Source of the DNA: Vulcanimicrobium alpinum
Lineage (GTDB): Bacteria > Vulcanimicrobiota > Vulcanimicrobiia > Vulcanimicrobiales > Vulcanimicrobiaceae
DNA: 64,000 nt
Assembly (NCBI RefSeq): GCF_027923555.1
Contig: NZ_AP025523.1
Span: forward strand, 3,166,484-3,230,483
Direction of reading: 5' to 3'
Shown: positions 49,419-58,531 of the stretch, one piece after another
Layout: each line of letters starts with the position of its first letter
Numbering within the stretch: position 1 is the stretch's first letter
Notes under the pieces: model-generated
Database searches by the model: none
Told to the model about the DNA's origin: nothing
The model's input: the letters and a program-made list of their open reading frames with translations, nothing else
Made by a program: the position numbers and the translations under genes

Positions 49419-50579
49419 CTAGATGCTGGTGGTCGAGAGTTCCGCGCCGAGCGGCCCGAAGCCGTCTTCGGCGGGGAAGTCCACGAGCTCGTCCGGCGCG
49501 ATGTCGGCGACATGCTGGATCGAACCGGTGATGCGCCGCGTGCCGTTGTTGATCGTGAGCAGCGTGACGTCGACTTCCTGACCCGGCGAGTACTGGACGC
49601 TCGCGTCGAACTCGCCCTTCGGCACCATCGCGAGGACGCCCGGGACGATCTCGACGAGGAGATAGTTCGGGGTGACCTTGACGACTTGCGCGACGAGCTT
49701 GTTGCCTTCCCAGAGCTTGTCGGCGTGCTCGACCCACGGGTCGGGCAGCGCGTGCTTGAGGGAGAGCGAGACCTTCTTCGCTTCGGGATCGAACTTCATC
49801 ACCTCGACCGAGACGGTGTCGCCGATCTTGACGACTTCGGACGGGTGCTTGATGCGCGCGTACGAGAGCTCGGAGTTGTGGATGAGTCCGTCGATGCCGC
49901 CGAGGTCGACGAACGCGCCGAACTCGGCGAGCCGGACGACGACGCCTTCGCGAATCTGTCCGACCTGCAGCGTGCCGAGCAGCTCCTGCTTCTTCGCGTT
50001 GAGTTCTTCTTCGAGAACTTGGCGCTGCGAGAGCACGACGCGGTGACGCTTGTGGTCGAGGTCGATGACCTTGAGCCGCAGTTTCTTGCCGACCAGTTCG
50101 TCGAGGTTGCCGACCGGCTGACGCCGGATCTGCGATGCGGGAACGAAGCCGCGCATCCCGAGATCGACGAGCACGCCGCCCTTCACGACTTGCGTGACGG
50201 TCGCTTCGATGACTTCGTCGTTATCGTGCGCTTCGATGACCTTCTCCCAGGTCTTCAGCGCGCGGGCACGGCGCTCGCTCAGATAGAGCTGGCCGTCCTG
50301 GTCGTCGATCCGGTGGATCATGACTTCCAGGGTGTCGCCGACTTTGAGCTCCTTCGGTTCGATCGCCAGCGACAGCTCGCGGAACGGGAGGATGCCTTCG
50401 GACTTGCCGCCGATGTCGACGAGCAATTCGTCCTGATACTTGGCGACGATGACGCCGGTGAGAACCTGGCCCTCATCGAGGACCTTGAGGGACTCTTCGT
50501 AGAGGCGCTGTTCCAGCGCGAGCTGGTCTTCTTCTTCGTGGGCCGCCGTCGGTACGGTCGGCTCGATCGTAGTAGTGAT
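49419..50579 (-). CDS. rpsA: Ribosomal protein S1 (four S1 domains)
   Basis: About 387 residues. Four OB-fold S1 domains are visible by their cores: GVIVAKYQDELLVDIGGKSEG, ATVTQVVKGGVLVDLGMRGF, REGVVVRLAEFGAFVDLGGI (with SYARIKHPSEVVKIGDTVSV) and AQVVKVTPNYLLVEIVPGVL. Family members have four to six. No ATG, GTG or TTG precedes the first domain in frame: a TAA lies upstream, and the first candidate is ATC at 50579, preceded by GAAGGAAG at 9 bases. The first canonical codon (TTG 50426) lies inside domain 1. Either a rare ATC start or a frame error near the start. Confidence 0.85.
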   Translation of the reverse strand: MTTTIEPTVPTAAHEEEDQLALEQRLYEESLKVLDEGQVLTGVIVAKYQDELLVDIGGKSEGILPFRELSLAIEPKELKVGDTLEVMIHRIDDQDGQLYLSERRARALKTWEKVIEAHDNDEVIEATVTQVVKGGVLVDLGMRGFVPASQIRRQPVGNLDELVGKKLRLKVIDLDHKRHRVVLSQRQVLEEELNAKKQELLGTLQVGQIREGVVVRLAEFGAFVDLGGIDGLIHNSELSYARIKHPSEVVKIGDTVSVEVMKFDPEAKKVSLSLKHALPDPWVEHADKLWEGNKLVAQVVKVTPNYLLVEIVPGVLAMVPKGEFDASVQYSPGQEVDVTLLTINNGTRRITGSIQHVADIAPDELVDFPAEDGFGPLGAELSTTSI

Positions 50580-50606
50580 GTGAGGTAACTTCCTTCGTTT
50601 TGTATT

Positions 50607-51422
50607 TTATTTTTGACAGCTCCGGCACCACCAGGTGCCGCGCTGTCCGATCACCGTGCGGACGATGGGTTTGCCGCAGCGAGGACACGGTTCGCCGAGG
50701 CGGCCGTAAACGGCGAGTTGGTTTTGGAACCCGCCCTTCAGCCCCTCAGCGTCGACGTAATCGTCCACGCTCGTCCCGCGGGCGTCGATCGCACGCTGGA
50801 GAACGCTTCGAACTGCGCCGTGCAGCCGGCGGCGAGCCGGCCTGCTGATCTTGTGTGACGGGCGGCTCGGCCGGATCCCCGCTTCCCACAAGGCTTCGCA
50901 CGCATAGATGTTTCCGACGCCGGCGATCCGGCTCTGATCGAGCAAGAACGCCTTGATCGGCGTGCGACGCCCGTCCAGCATACTCACAAACGCCTCGCTG
51001 GTAAACCCCTCGGAAAGCGGTTCCAGACCGCCGTCCGCATCCCAGGGGTCGCCTGCTTCCAACAGCCGCATCCGGCCGAATTGGCGCACGTCGGCGAAGC
51101 TGAGCCGCGTTCCGTCGGTGAATCGGAGGACGATGTGGGTGTAGGGATAGGGCTCGGGGTACTCCGCGCCGTGGACGATCAGGCGGCCGGTCATCCGCAG
51201 GTGCACCGCCAGCCGGCGGCCCGAACCCAAGGCGATCACGACGTACTTGCCGCGTCGCCCCACCGCCCCGATCGTCTCGCCGGCGAGCGCCGCGGCGAAG
51301 TCGACGCCGGGCGCCGCGACCGCGATCTTCGCCATCGAGATCGCGACCGCGTCGATGGTCTTGCCGGTGACGGCGTTGGCGAGGCCGCGCGCGATCGTCT
51401 CGACTTCAGGGAGTTCGGGCAT
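50607..51422 (-). CDS. mutM: Formamidopyrimidine-DNA glycosylase
   Basis: Removes 8-oxoguanine and ring-opened purines. 271 residues. Catalytic PELPEVE start (Pro2, Glu3), Lys in GRRGKYVV, H2TH region around IAGVGNIYACEALW (about 165-178), and the zinc finger C-x2-C-x16-C-x2-C at the end (CPRCGKP...CRSC). All functional residues present. On the same strand as rpsA, 27 bases before its start. Confidence 0.95.
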   Translation of the reverse strand: MPELPEVETIARGLANAVTGKTIDAVAISMAKIAVAAPGVDFAAALAGETIGAVGRRGKYVVIALGSGRRLAVHLRMTGRLIVHGAEYPEPYPYTHIVLRFTDGTRLSFADVRQFGRMRLLEAGDPWDADGGLEPLSEGFTSEAFVSMLDGRRTPIKAFLLDQSRIAGVGNIYACEALWEAGIRPSRPSHKISRPARRRLHGAVRSVLQRAIDARGTSVDDYVDAEGLKGGFQNQLAVYGRLGEPCPRCGKPIVRTVIGQRGTWWCRSCQK

Positions 51423-51471
51423 TGGCGGTAGGACCCGGGATGCGGGTGGATTGTTTGCGGCCGGGCCGCCG

Positions 51472-52284
51472 TCAGACCGGGGCGTCTCCTTTGTGGGCGC
51501 CGTAGCGCTGCGGCTGGAAATACCAATCGGGGAGCGATTGCGCGAAGGTGACGTCGCGGAACGCGTAGTGCGTTTCGAACTCCCAGTCGTCGGTGCGGCC
51601 GTCGATCGTCGCGATCAGCGGCGTTCCGTCGCGCATCGCGAAGCGCACGTCGAACTCTTCGGGGAGCGACGCTCCGGTGTCGCCGAGGTAGAGGTGATCG
51701 CGCACTTTCATGCGGCGCAGTTCGTAGGTCTCCGCGTCGACCCACAACTCGTCGATGCGATTGCGTTCGGGGTCGCGTTTCCAGATGAGCCACAGGTGCC
51801 AGGCGTCGCCGTCGCGCGCGACGCGTTCGACGCGGTAGTCGCCCTCGACCGTGACGCTCGTGACGCCGATCGTCGGCAGGTCGGTCGCGGAAGGCTCGGG
51901 CGAGGGCGCGGGGCGCGCGTACAGGCGCGGTTCGAAGACGTCCGCATCGGGCGGGCCCGGATCGACGCGGCCGTCGAACGCGACCGTCACGTTCTCCAAC
52001 GGTCCGACGGTCGATCCGTTCCACTGCCTGCGCGTCAACGCCGAGCGATCGGAGCGGCGGCACCACACGCGCAGCGTGTAACTGTTCTCCATGTCGTACT
52101 CGCGGCGACGACGATCCGTGCGCTCGACGGTGTAACTGACAAACGGCGCGTGCGCGTGCGCGCGAAACGCCGCCTTGGCGAGCCGAAGAATCTCGTCGCC
52201 GCGCGGGACGGGTGCGGCCGTCTGCGCCGTGCAGGCGAACGCGGTCGCAATCGCAATCGACGCGAGTGTTCGCCTCGGCATCAT
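51472..52284 (-). CDS. Secreted protein of unknown function
   Basis: 270 residues from MM at 52284/52281. Signal peptide (about 1-22, ending TAQTA). Mature part looks beta-rich, with YTVERTDRRRREYDMENSYT, WKRDPERNRIDELWVDAETY and a terminal FAQSLPDWYFQPQRYG. Overall reminiscent of LolA-like or outer-membrane lipoprotein-sorting folds, but without motif evidence. Its start overlaps the DUF192 stop by 4 bases, placing it in the polA operon. Confidence 0.65.
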   Translation of the reverse strand: MMPRRTLASIAIATAFACTAQTAAPVPRGDEILRLAKAAFRAHAHAPFVSYTVERTDRRRREYDMENSYTLRVWCRRSDRSALTRRQWNGSTVGPLENVTVAFDGRVDPGPPDADVFEPRLYARPAPSPEPSATDLPTIGVTSVTVEGDYRVERVARDGDAWHLWLIWKRDPERNRIDELWVDAETYELRRMKVRDHLYLGDTGASLPEEFDVRFAMRDGTPLIATIDGRTDDWEFETHYAFRDVTFAQSLPDWYFQPQRYGAHKGDAPV

Positions 52285-52862
52285 CGCGCGGCGAGCGGCG
52301 GGATCCCGAGGCGCACCCCGGGCGCCAGTGCGAGCCGCTTCGCTTCGCCGGCGGCGAGTTCGATCACGTAGCGGCCCAGCCCGTCGCGGCGCGCCACCTC
52401 GTCGTCGGTGGTGCGGAAGGTCGAGGCCGGAACGTCGGCCGCCACGCCGGTGACGACGCCGTCGGCGCGCACGAAGATCATGTCGAGCGGCGCGATCGTG
52501 TTCTTCATCCAGAAGTAACGGCGCTGATCGCCGTCGGTGAACGCGAAGATCATCCCCTCGGCGGGCGGGACGACCGGAACGCCCATCAGCCCGTGCTCGC
52601 GATCCGCTTCGTTCGCAGCGACGGCGAGGCGCAGCGTCGTACGCGCACCGGTCACCTCGAGCGCACGGCACGTCGCCGCCGCGCGCTGCGGGAGCGGGAT
52701 CGCGGTGCAGTACGGAAGGCTGCCGGCGTGGGCGCCGGTCGCACGGGCCGCCGGCGCGGCAACGGCGAGTGCCGCGGCGGCCGCGACCGCGATGCGGCGC
52801 GAGCGGAACGCCGCAGGCGTCGGCGTTCTCCCTTCAGGCGGAGGCGGCCGCTTCGAGTTCAT
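52281..52862 (-). CDS. Secreted DUF192-family protein
   Basis: 193 residues with an N-terminal signal-type hydrophobic segment (about 22-42). DUF192 hallmark segments: VAANEADREHGLMGVPVVPP (about 78-97), FAFTDGDQRRYFWMKNTIAP (about 106-125), LDMIFVRADGVV and the closing YVIELAAGEAKRLAL. Function of this family is unknown. Overlaps the polA 3' end by 29 bases and the downstream secreted gene by 4. Confidence 0.85.
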   Translation of the reverse strand: MNSKRPPPPEGRTPTPAAFRSRRIAVAAAAALAVAAPAARATGAHAGSLPYCTAIPLPQRAAATCRALEVTGARTTLRLAVAANEADREHGLMGVPVVPPAEGMIFAFTDGDQRRYFWMKNTIAPLDMIFVRADGVVTGVAADVPASTFRTTDDEVARRDGLGRYVIELAAGEAKRLALAPGVRLGIPPLAAR

Positions 52863-55503
52863 CCGCTTCGACGTCGAACGAGGCGACGTCGTACCAATTC
52901 GCGCCCGACTTGAGCGTCGCTTCGATCGGGACGCTGAGTTCGAGCGCGTGCTCCATCTCGTGTTTGACGACGCGCGCGACGGCGTCGAGATCGGTGCGCG
53001 CGACTTCGAAGATCAGTTCGTCGTGAATCTGCAGCAGCATCACCGCGTCGAGGCGTTCGGCGGCGAGGCGGCGGTCGAGCCGGACCATCGCCAGCTTCAT
53101 GAGATCGGCGGCCGAGCCTTGCAGCGGCGCGTTCGTCGCCTCGCGTTCGGCGGCGGCGCGAAGCGCGTAGTTCTTCGCGCGCAGATCGGGCATGTAGCGG
53201 CGGCGCCCGAGAATCGTCTGGACGTAACCGCGTTCGCGGGCTTCCTCGAGCGAACGATCGATGAAGCCGCGCACGCCGGGGAACCGGTCGAAGTACGCCT
53301 GCGACATCTGCTTGGCCGCAGCGCGGTCGATTTCGAGCCGCTGGGCGAGCCCGAAATCGGACATGCCGTAGAGCAGTCCGAAGTTGACCGCCTTCGCCAT
53401 GCGCCGCTGGTTGGGATCGACTTCGGCGAACGGTCCGATGTCGAAGATGCGGCGCGCCGTGAAGTCGTGGATGTCCTGGTGTTCGTGGAACGCCGTGCGC
53501 ATCGCTTCGTCACCGCTCAGATGCGCCATCAATCGCAGTTCGATCTGCGAATAGTCGGCGGCGAGCAGGACGCGGTCGGGCGACGGCGCGACGAACGCCT
53601 TGCGGATCAGCCGTCCGAGATCGCTGCGCACCGGGATGTTCTGCAGATTCGGATTCGTCGACGAGAGGCGCCCGGTCGCGGTCGCCGTTTGGCGGAACAC
53701 CGTGTGCAGGCGGCCGCGCGCGTCGAGCAGCGTCGGGAACACGTCGATGTACGTGTTTTTGAGCTTTGAGACTTCGCGGTATTCCTGGATCTTCTGTGCG
53801 ATCGGAAACCCGCGCAGGCGCTGCAGTTCGGCGTCGTCGGTCGACCAGCCGGTCTTGTTGCGCTTGCCGGCCGGCAAATTGAGCTTGTCGAAGAGAATGC
53901 GCCCTAGCTGCTGGGGGCTGCCGAGGTTGAACTCCTCGCCCGCGAGGTCGTAGATTTCGTGCTGCAGCCGCGCCACGTCGGCGTCGACTTGCACCGCCAA
54001 TTCGCGCAGCGTCGCCAGATCGAGCGCGACGCCGGCGCGCTCCATCCCCGCGAGTACCGTCGCGAGCGGCAGTTCGACGTCGGCGTAGAGCGCGTGCTGG
54101 CCGCGACGCTCGAGTTCGGCGCGCGTCGTGTGCGCGAGCCGCCCCGCGGCGTCTGCGGCGGAGGCCGGTTCGTCGGGGAGGACGCGGTCGAGAAACTCGC
54201 CGGCGGCCTGACCGACGTCGGCGAACGTGCGCGACGGATTGAGCAGGTGCGCCGCGAGCATCGGGTCGTCGCCGGCGAAGCGCAGCGGCAGCGCGAGCGC
54301 GCCAATTTCCGACTTCACATCGTAGGCGATGAGGTGCGGGACGCGCTCCCACACATGCGCGAACGCGCCGGCGACCGCGTCGACCTCGAGCGCGGAGCGC
54401 AGGAACGCGAAGCCGCGCCCGTCGTCGACCGAGATCGCCACCGCGTCGCCGCGCATCGCGACCGCGACCCGCTCGCGCGCCGCGGCGTCGTCGATGAGCG
54501 CCGCGAGCTTCGCGAAATCTGGCGGATCGGTGATCGCGGTGTACGACTCGTACGCGCCGGCGAGCTGTTCGTCGGAGGCGATCGGCGGCGGCGCCTCCGG
54601 CGGCTCGAGCCGCGCCAGCAGCGTCTTGAACTCGAGTTCGCGATAGAGCGCGTAGAGCGCGTCGTTCGCCGGCGCCGCGTACGCGGCGCTCTCCCAGTCC
54701 AGCGTCAGCGGCAAATCGCGCTTCACCAGCGATACGTCGCGGCACACGCGAGCCTGCTCGCCGAATTCGCGGATGAGCGCTTCGAGCTTCGGTGTTCCGG
54801 CAAGCGCCGGCTGCGCGATCAGCGCGTCGAGCGAGCCCGCGTTCTTGATCAGTTTGATCGCGGTCTTCTCGCCGACGCCCGGAATGCCCGGAAGATTGTC
54901 GGACGGGTCGCCCTTGAGTCCGCGATAGTCGGGCAACTGCCGCGGCGCAAGATCGAATCGCTCGCGCACCGCGGCTTCGTCGTAGCGCCCGAGTTCGGTG
55001 ATTCCGCGGCGAGTCGTCAGCACCGTCGTGCGGTCGTCGACGACCTGCAGCAGATCGAGGTCACCGGTGACGACGAGGACCTGCTGCTGCGCATCTTCGG
55101 CCTGACGCGCGAGCGTGGCGATCACGTCGTCGGCTTCCTCGTTGTCGATCTCGACGATCGGAATACCGTACGTCGCGAGGATCTTGCGCACCAGCGCGAA
55201 TTGCGAGCGCAGCTCGTCGGGGGTTTCCTGGCGCTGCGCTTTGTAGTCTTTGTAGAGCGCGACGCGCGCTTTGGGGATGCCGCGGTCGAACGCCGCGATC
55301 ACGTGCGTCGGCTTCTCGTCGTTGATGATCTTCGTGACCATCATCGTGAAGCCGTAGGCCGCGTTGATCGGGACGCCGCGCGTGGTCGTGAGCGCCGGCA
55401 GCGCGAAGAACGCGCGGTACACCAGCCCGTACGTGTCGAGCAGCATCAAGCGCGACGTTCCGGGCGGCGCGCCGAGCTGCATCGTCGTCTCTTCGCCCAT
55501 CAT
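52834..55503 (-). CDS. polA: DNA polymerase I
   Basis: 889 residues. 5'-3' exonuclease (about 15-290) with LMLLDTYGLVYRAFFAL, DNEEADDVIATLA and GLKGDPSDNLPGIPGVGEKTA. A 3'-5' exonuclease fold (about 320-480) lacks the DxE pair expected in motif I (VAVAMRGDAVAISVDDG), so proofreading is probably dead, as in Taq. Polymerase domain (about 490-889): DYSQIELRLMAHLSGD (motif A), RRMAKAVNFGLLYGM (motif B) and LQIHDELIFEV (motif C) all intact. MM start overlaps the MG-protein stop (ATGA). Confidence 0.95.
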   Translation of the reverse strand: MMGEETTMQLGAPPGTSRLMLLDTYGLVYRAFFALPALTTTRGVPINAAYGFTMMVTKIINDEKPTHVIAAFDRGIPKARVALYKDYKAQRQETPDELRSQFALVRKILATYGIPIVEIDNEEADDVIATLARQAEDAQQQVLVVTGDLDLLQVVDDRTTVLTTRRGITELGRYDEAAVRERFDLAPRQLPDYRGLKGDPSDNLPGIPGVGEKTAIKLIKNAGSLDALIAQPALAGTPKLEALIREFGEQARVCRDVSLVKRDLPLTLDWESAAYAAPANDALYALYRELEFKTLLARLEPPEAPPPIASDEQLAGAYESYTAITDPPDFAKLAALIDDAAARERVAVAMRGDAVAISVDDGRGFAFLRSALEVDAVAGAFAHVWERVPHLIAYDVKSEIGALALPLRFAGDDPMLAAHLLNPSRTFADVGQAAGEFLDRVLPDEPASAADAAGRLAHTTRAELERRGQHALYADVELPLATVLAGMERAGVALDLATLRELAVQVDADVARLQHEIYDLAGEEFNLGSPQQLGRILFDKLNLPAGKRNKTGWSTDDAELQRLRGFPIAQKIQEYREVSKLKNTYIDVFPTLLDARGRLHTVFRQTATATGRLSSTNPNLQNIPVRSDLGRLIRKAFVAPSPDRVLLAADYSQIELRLMAHLSGDEAMRTAFHEHQDIHDFTARRIFDIGPFAEVDPNQRRMAKAVNFGLLYGMSDFGLAQRLEIDRAAAKQMSQAYFDRFPGVRGFIDRSLEEARERGYVQTILGRRRYMPDLRAKNYALRAAAEREATNAPLQGSAADLMKLAMVRLDRRLAAERLDAVMLLQIHDELIFEVARTDLDAVARVVKHEMEHALELSVPIEATLKSGANWYDVASFDVEADELEAAASA

Positions 55504-57869
55504 CGCACCTCCAGCGCCAGCGTCGCCGCACCGACATCGCCGTCGTCGGAGACCTTGAGCACCGAGACAACGTAGCGTCCCGGCGTCTCCGGCAGCGCGA
55601 CGTCGAAGGTTTCGCGATCGAAGCGCTCGACCCGCCACAGCAGCGAGCGCTCCGCCGCGGCGCCGAGCGTCGCCGCTGCCGCCGGTCCGCGATCGGTCGC
55701 GCCCAGATCGACGGAGGTCGACTGGCGCGGCGTGACCGACGCGTGCCAGGCCGGGTCGGCCGACGCCGGATTCTGCGTCGTCGTCCCCGCGCCGGCGAGC
55801 ACCGCGGCGGCGTCATCGAACGACGCCGCCCCGCCCGCGCGCGCGTCGCCGAGCCGGATCGCGATCGTAGCGCTCGCGCGTTCGGCGCCGTCGGCGATGG
55901 AGAGGTGCGCCGTGCTGCCGGGCGCGTACGTCGGCCGGTCGGCCGACAGCGTCGTTTCGCGCGCGTGACCGGGGCCGTCGACGGCGATCCGGTGTGTCGC
56001 GTATTCGAACGCGCCGTCGCGGACGAACGCGACGCCGACCGCCGCGTCGCCGACCGTCTCGGGGACGACGAACGTCGCGCCGACGTGACCGTTTGCGGCG
56101 GAGAGCGTCTGTTCGCCCAGCGAGCGTGCGCCTTCGAGGTCGACGAACGCGTCGCCGCCGGCGCCGGAGAGCGAAGCGTCGACGGCGACGCGCTCGCCCA
56201 CGCGATAGCGCGCTTTGTCGGTCGTGATCCGCGCTTCGACGCTGCGCCGCGAACGCGTTCCCAACAGCGCCTGCGGCGCGACCGTCACCGCGTTGACGTC
56301 GACGGCGTGCGCGGCGTCGACGTCCGCCTGCGCGTAGATCAGGTTCGTCCCGGGGACGACGTTGCGGAACACGGCGTGCGCGCGTCCGTCGGCGTCGAGC
56401 GTCACTTGCGCGCTCTGCTCGGTGGGCCCGTGCACGAGCCGCAATTTTACGAACAGTCCGGCCGCCGGGCGACCGTCGGCTGCGTCGAAGCCGCGCACGA
56501 CGATCGCGACGGGTTCGCCGATGTCGGCGTTGGGGCGTTCGGGCGTGACCGCGAGCGCGACGCGTGCGCTCGAAGCGACGATCCGTCCCGTCGCGGTGGC
56601 GGCTCCGCTCGATGCGACGACGCCGTACGTCGACGCGAGGCCGTCGCTCGGCGCCGGAATCACCGCGCGGCCGATTCCGAGATCATCGGTGCGCACGCGC
56701 TGATCGACGATCCGCGAAGTCCCCCACGACGGCGCGTCGGCGACGGCGCCGGGTTCGGGGACGTGCGGCGAACGGACGACCGTGATCCGGACGTCGCGAC
56801 CGGCGGCGGGCGTGCCGTCGGCGCGCTTCGCGGCGACCGCAAGCGGAATGCTCGCGTCGGGCGCGCACGCGGTGCAGGCGGGCGTCACGGTCAGCGCGAT
56901 GTCGCTGACGCCGTCTACGTGCAGCGACGCGCCCGCGTTCGCACCGCCGAGCGTCGCGAGCACGGCGGCGTCGCCGGCGGGCGCGTCCGCGGGCAGCGCG
57001 AGCTCGGCGCTGAACGCGCCGGCCGCGTCGAGCTTCGCGCCTGCGGTTGCGATCGTGCGGCCGCGCGCGAGGATCGCCACCTTCGCGTCGCCTCCGGCCG
57101 GGCGGTACACCGTTCCCGCGCGCCGGCGCGCGAACCCGATCACGCGCACGCGATCGCCGGCGCGCACCGATGCGCGCTCGGTTCGCACCCCCATGACGGT
57201 CGCGGGGACCGGCGGCTGCGGAAGAAACGACACGAAGGTCTTGCTCTTGCCCCATTCGGCGAGCGCGAACCGCGGCCGCGCGCCGGCACTCCGCCGCGCG
57301 ACCCCGTGCGCGTCGGTCTTCCCGTACTCGAACGATGTTCCGACGAGATACGTCAGGCGCATCCCCGCGAGCGCTTTGCCGCTCCCCAAGTCCGCAGCGT
57401 AGAGCACGATCCCGCCCGGCGACTCTTTGGTGATGATCCCCACGCGCGTGAGATCGAGCCACGCCTGCTGCACCGCGTCGCCGCGCCGCGCTTCGATCAC
57501 AAAGAATCCCTCGCGATTCTGCAGCGGCACCTCGACGTCGTTGGGTGTGAAGCGCAGCCCGGGCGGCGGGGTGAAACGCCATCGTGCGACCGGCGTACGA
57601 TGCGCGGTGTCGATCGCACGCGCGCGGGACGAGCCCGCGATCAGCACATCGGCCGGGTCGGCGTCGTACGCGGCAAAATCGACCGGCGCACCACTGTAAG
57701 TATCCAGGCGTACCGCGATGCGCTTCCACGGAACCGCGACGTCGCGCGCGTAGAGTGCGAAGGTGCGGTCCCATTTCCCGGAATCGGGGAGCGGCCGCGC
57801 GCCGATCAGCCCGAGCGCGAGCAAGGCCGCGCCCAGGCGTCTAGCGTTCGTAGAGAATCGTTCCGGCAA
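55500..57869 (-). CDS. Large secreted MG-domain (alpha-2-macroglobulin-like) protein
   Basis: 789 residues from TTG 57869; a CTG at 57836 just before the hydrophobic LLALGLIGARP is another start. Signal peptide, then serial Ig-like beta domains with the MG signatures RASVRAGDRVRVIGFARR, TDKARYRVGERVAVDASL and ADRPTYAPGSTAHLSIAD, and a TNLIYAQADVD segment. No thioester motif (CxEQ) and no bait-type C-terminus, so it is a truncated or derived A2M-like protein. Starts 29 bases inside the upstream lipoprotein gene and is coupled to polA. Confidence 0.7.
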   Translation of the reverse strand: MPERFSTNARRLGAALLALGLIGARPLPDSGKWDRTFALYARDVAVPWKRIAVRLDTYSGAPVDFAAYDADPADVLIAGSSRARAIDTAHRTPVARWRFTPPPGLRFTPNDVEVPLQNREGFFVIEARRGDAVQQAWLDLTRVGIITKESPGGIVLYAADLGSGKALAGMRLTYLVGTSFEYGKTDAHGVARRSAGARPRFALAEWGKSKTFVSFLPQPPVPATVMGVRTERASVRAGDRVRVIGFARRRAGTVYRPAGGDAKVAILARGRTIATAGAKLDAAGAFSAELALPADAPAGDAAVLATLGGANAGASLHVDGVSDIALTVTPACTACAPDASIPLAVAAKRADGTPAAGRDVRITVVRSPHVPEPGAVADAPSWGTSRIVDQRVRTDDLGIGRAVIPAPSDGLASTYGVVASSGAATATGRIVASSARVALAVTPERPNADIGEPVAIVVRGFDAADGRPAAGLFVKLRLVHGPTEQSAQVTLDADGRAHAVFRNVVPGTNLIYAQADVDAAHAVDVNAVTVAPQALLGTRSRRSVEARITTDKARYRVGERVAVDASLSGAGGDAFVDLEGARSLGEQTLSAANGHVGATFVVPETVGDAAVGVAFVRDGAFEYATHRIAVDGPGHARETTLSADRPTYAPGSTAHLSIADGAERASATIAIRLGDARAGGAASFDDAAAVLAGAGTTTQNPASADPAWHASVTPRQSTSVDLGATDRGPAAAATLGAAAERSLLWRVERFDRETFDVALPETPGRYVVSVLKVSDDGDVGAATLALEVR

Positions 57870-58281
57870 CGTTGGGGTCGTTGGTGCGGAAGCCGATGGT
57901 GTAGGTGCGCTTTTCGTTTTGCTTAAGCAGCTGCTGCGAGTTGCTCACGCCGATGAACACCGACGAGCCGGAGTCTTTGGCCTGAAACCGGTTGCCGGCG
58001 CGATCGATGAAGTAAAAGTGGCTGATCTCCGGCGTGGCGTCCATCCCGAAATCGTTGGTCAGCTCGACTTGCGCGACCACGTACGTGATCACGCCGCTCG
58101 AGATCCCCGCAGCGCTGTCGCTGGTGGGTACGAGTTTCGCGTCGACCACGCGGACGTCGCCCAGGCCGGTGAAGCGCTGGGCGCCGACCGGGGTCGACTG
58201 GCCGTTTCCGCCGCCGTTGTCTTGCTTGCACGCGACGAGGCTCAGAGCGAGAAACGCAGCGGCGGCGATCCGGTGAATCAT
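57841..58281 (-). CDS. Lipoprotein of DUF4352 type
   Basis: 146 residues from ATG 58281. Lipoprotein signal with lipobox LVAC at about 15-18, a Gly/Asn linker, then a single beta-sandwich: VAQVELTNDFGMDATPEISH, FYFIDRAGNRFQAKDS and RTYTIGFRTNDPNVAG, the DUF4352 pattern (extracytoplasmic telomere-repeat-like fold of unknown role). First gene of the minus-strand run leading to polA. Confidence 0.72.
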   Translation of the reverse strand: MIHRIAAAAFLALSLVACKQDNGGGNGQSTPVGAQRFTGLGDVRVVDAKLVPTSDSAAGISSGVITYVVAQVELTNDFGMDATPEISHFYFIDRAGNRFQAKDSGSSVFIGVSNSQQLLKQNEKRTYTIGFRTNDPNVAGTILYER

Positions 58282-58353
58282 GACGCGGCGTGCGTTCGGC
58301 GGCTTCTCGGCGGCGTCCCGCGCCGAGGGTCCCGTGCGAAATCCGGGAACAAG

Positions 58354-58530
58354 GTGAAGGTGCACGACGAACGTACGGGGGGGAACTCAACCGGCACCCG
58401 TTGCCGTTACTGCGGGAGTCATGAGACGGACGAGCGCTCCAACGACCTGCGCGAGCGCGGCGCGACCTTCCAAGTGATCGTCGCCTGCGCCTCGTGCGGC
58501 GCAGCGTTTGCCGCACTCTCGAGGAACTGA
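58354..58530 (+). CDS. Small zinc-ribbon protein
   Basis: 58 residues from GTG 58354 (another GTG at 58360). Two CxxC knuckles, CRYCGSHETDERSNDL and ACASCGAAFAAL, about 27 residues apart, form a one-zinc ribbon. Divergent from the lipoprotein gene. It ends one base before the next gene's start. Function unknown; such ribbons often bind nucleic acid or other proteins. Confidence 0.62.
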   Translation: MKVHDERTGGNSTGTRCRYCGSHETDERSNDLRERGATFQVIVACASCGAAFAALSRN

Positions 58531-58531
58531 T

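Noticed and set aside
53959-55575. 538-codon open frame antisense to polA
   Set aside because: Arg/Glu-rich translation without domains; the opposite strand encodes full DNA polymerase I. GC-rich codon bias leaves antisense frames open.
55743-57926. 727-codon open frame antisense to the MG-domain gene
   Set aside because: Same GC artefact, low-complexity Arg/Asp/Ala sequence and no initiation signal.
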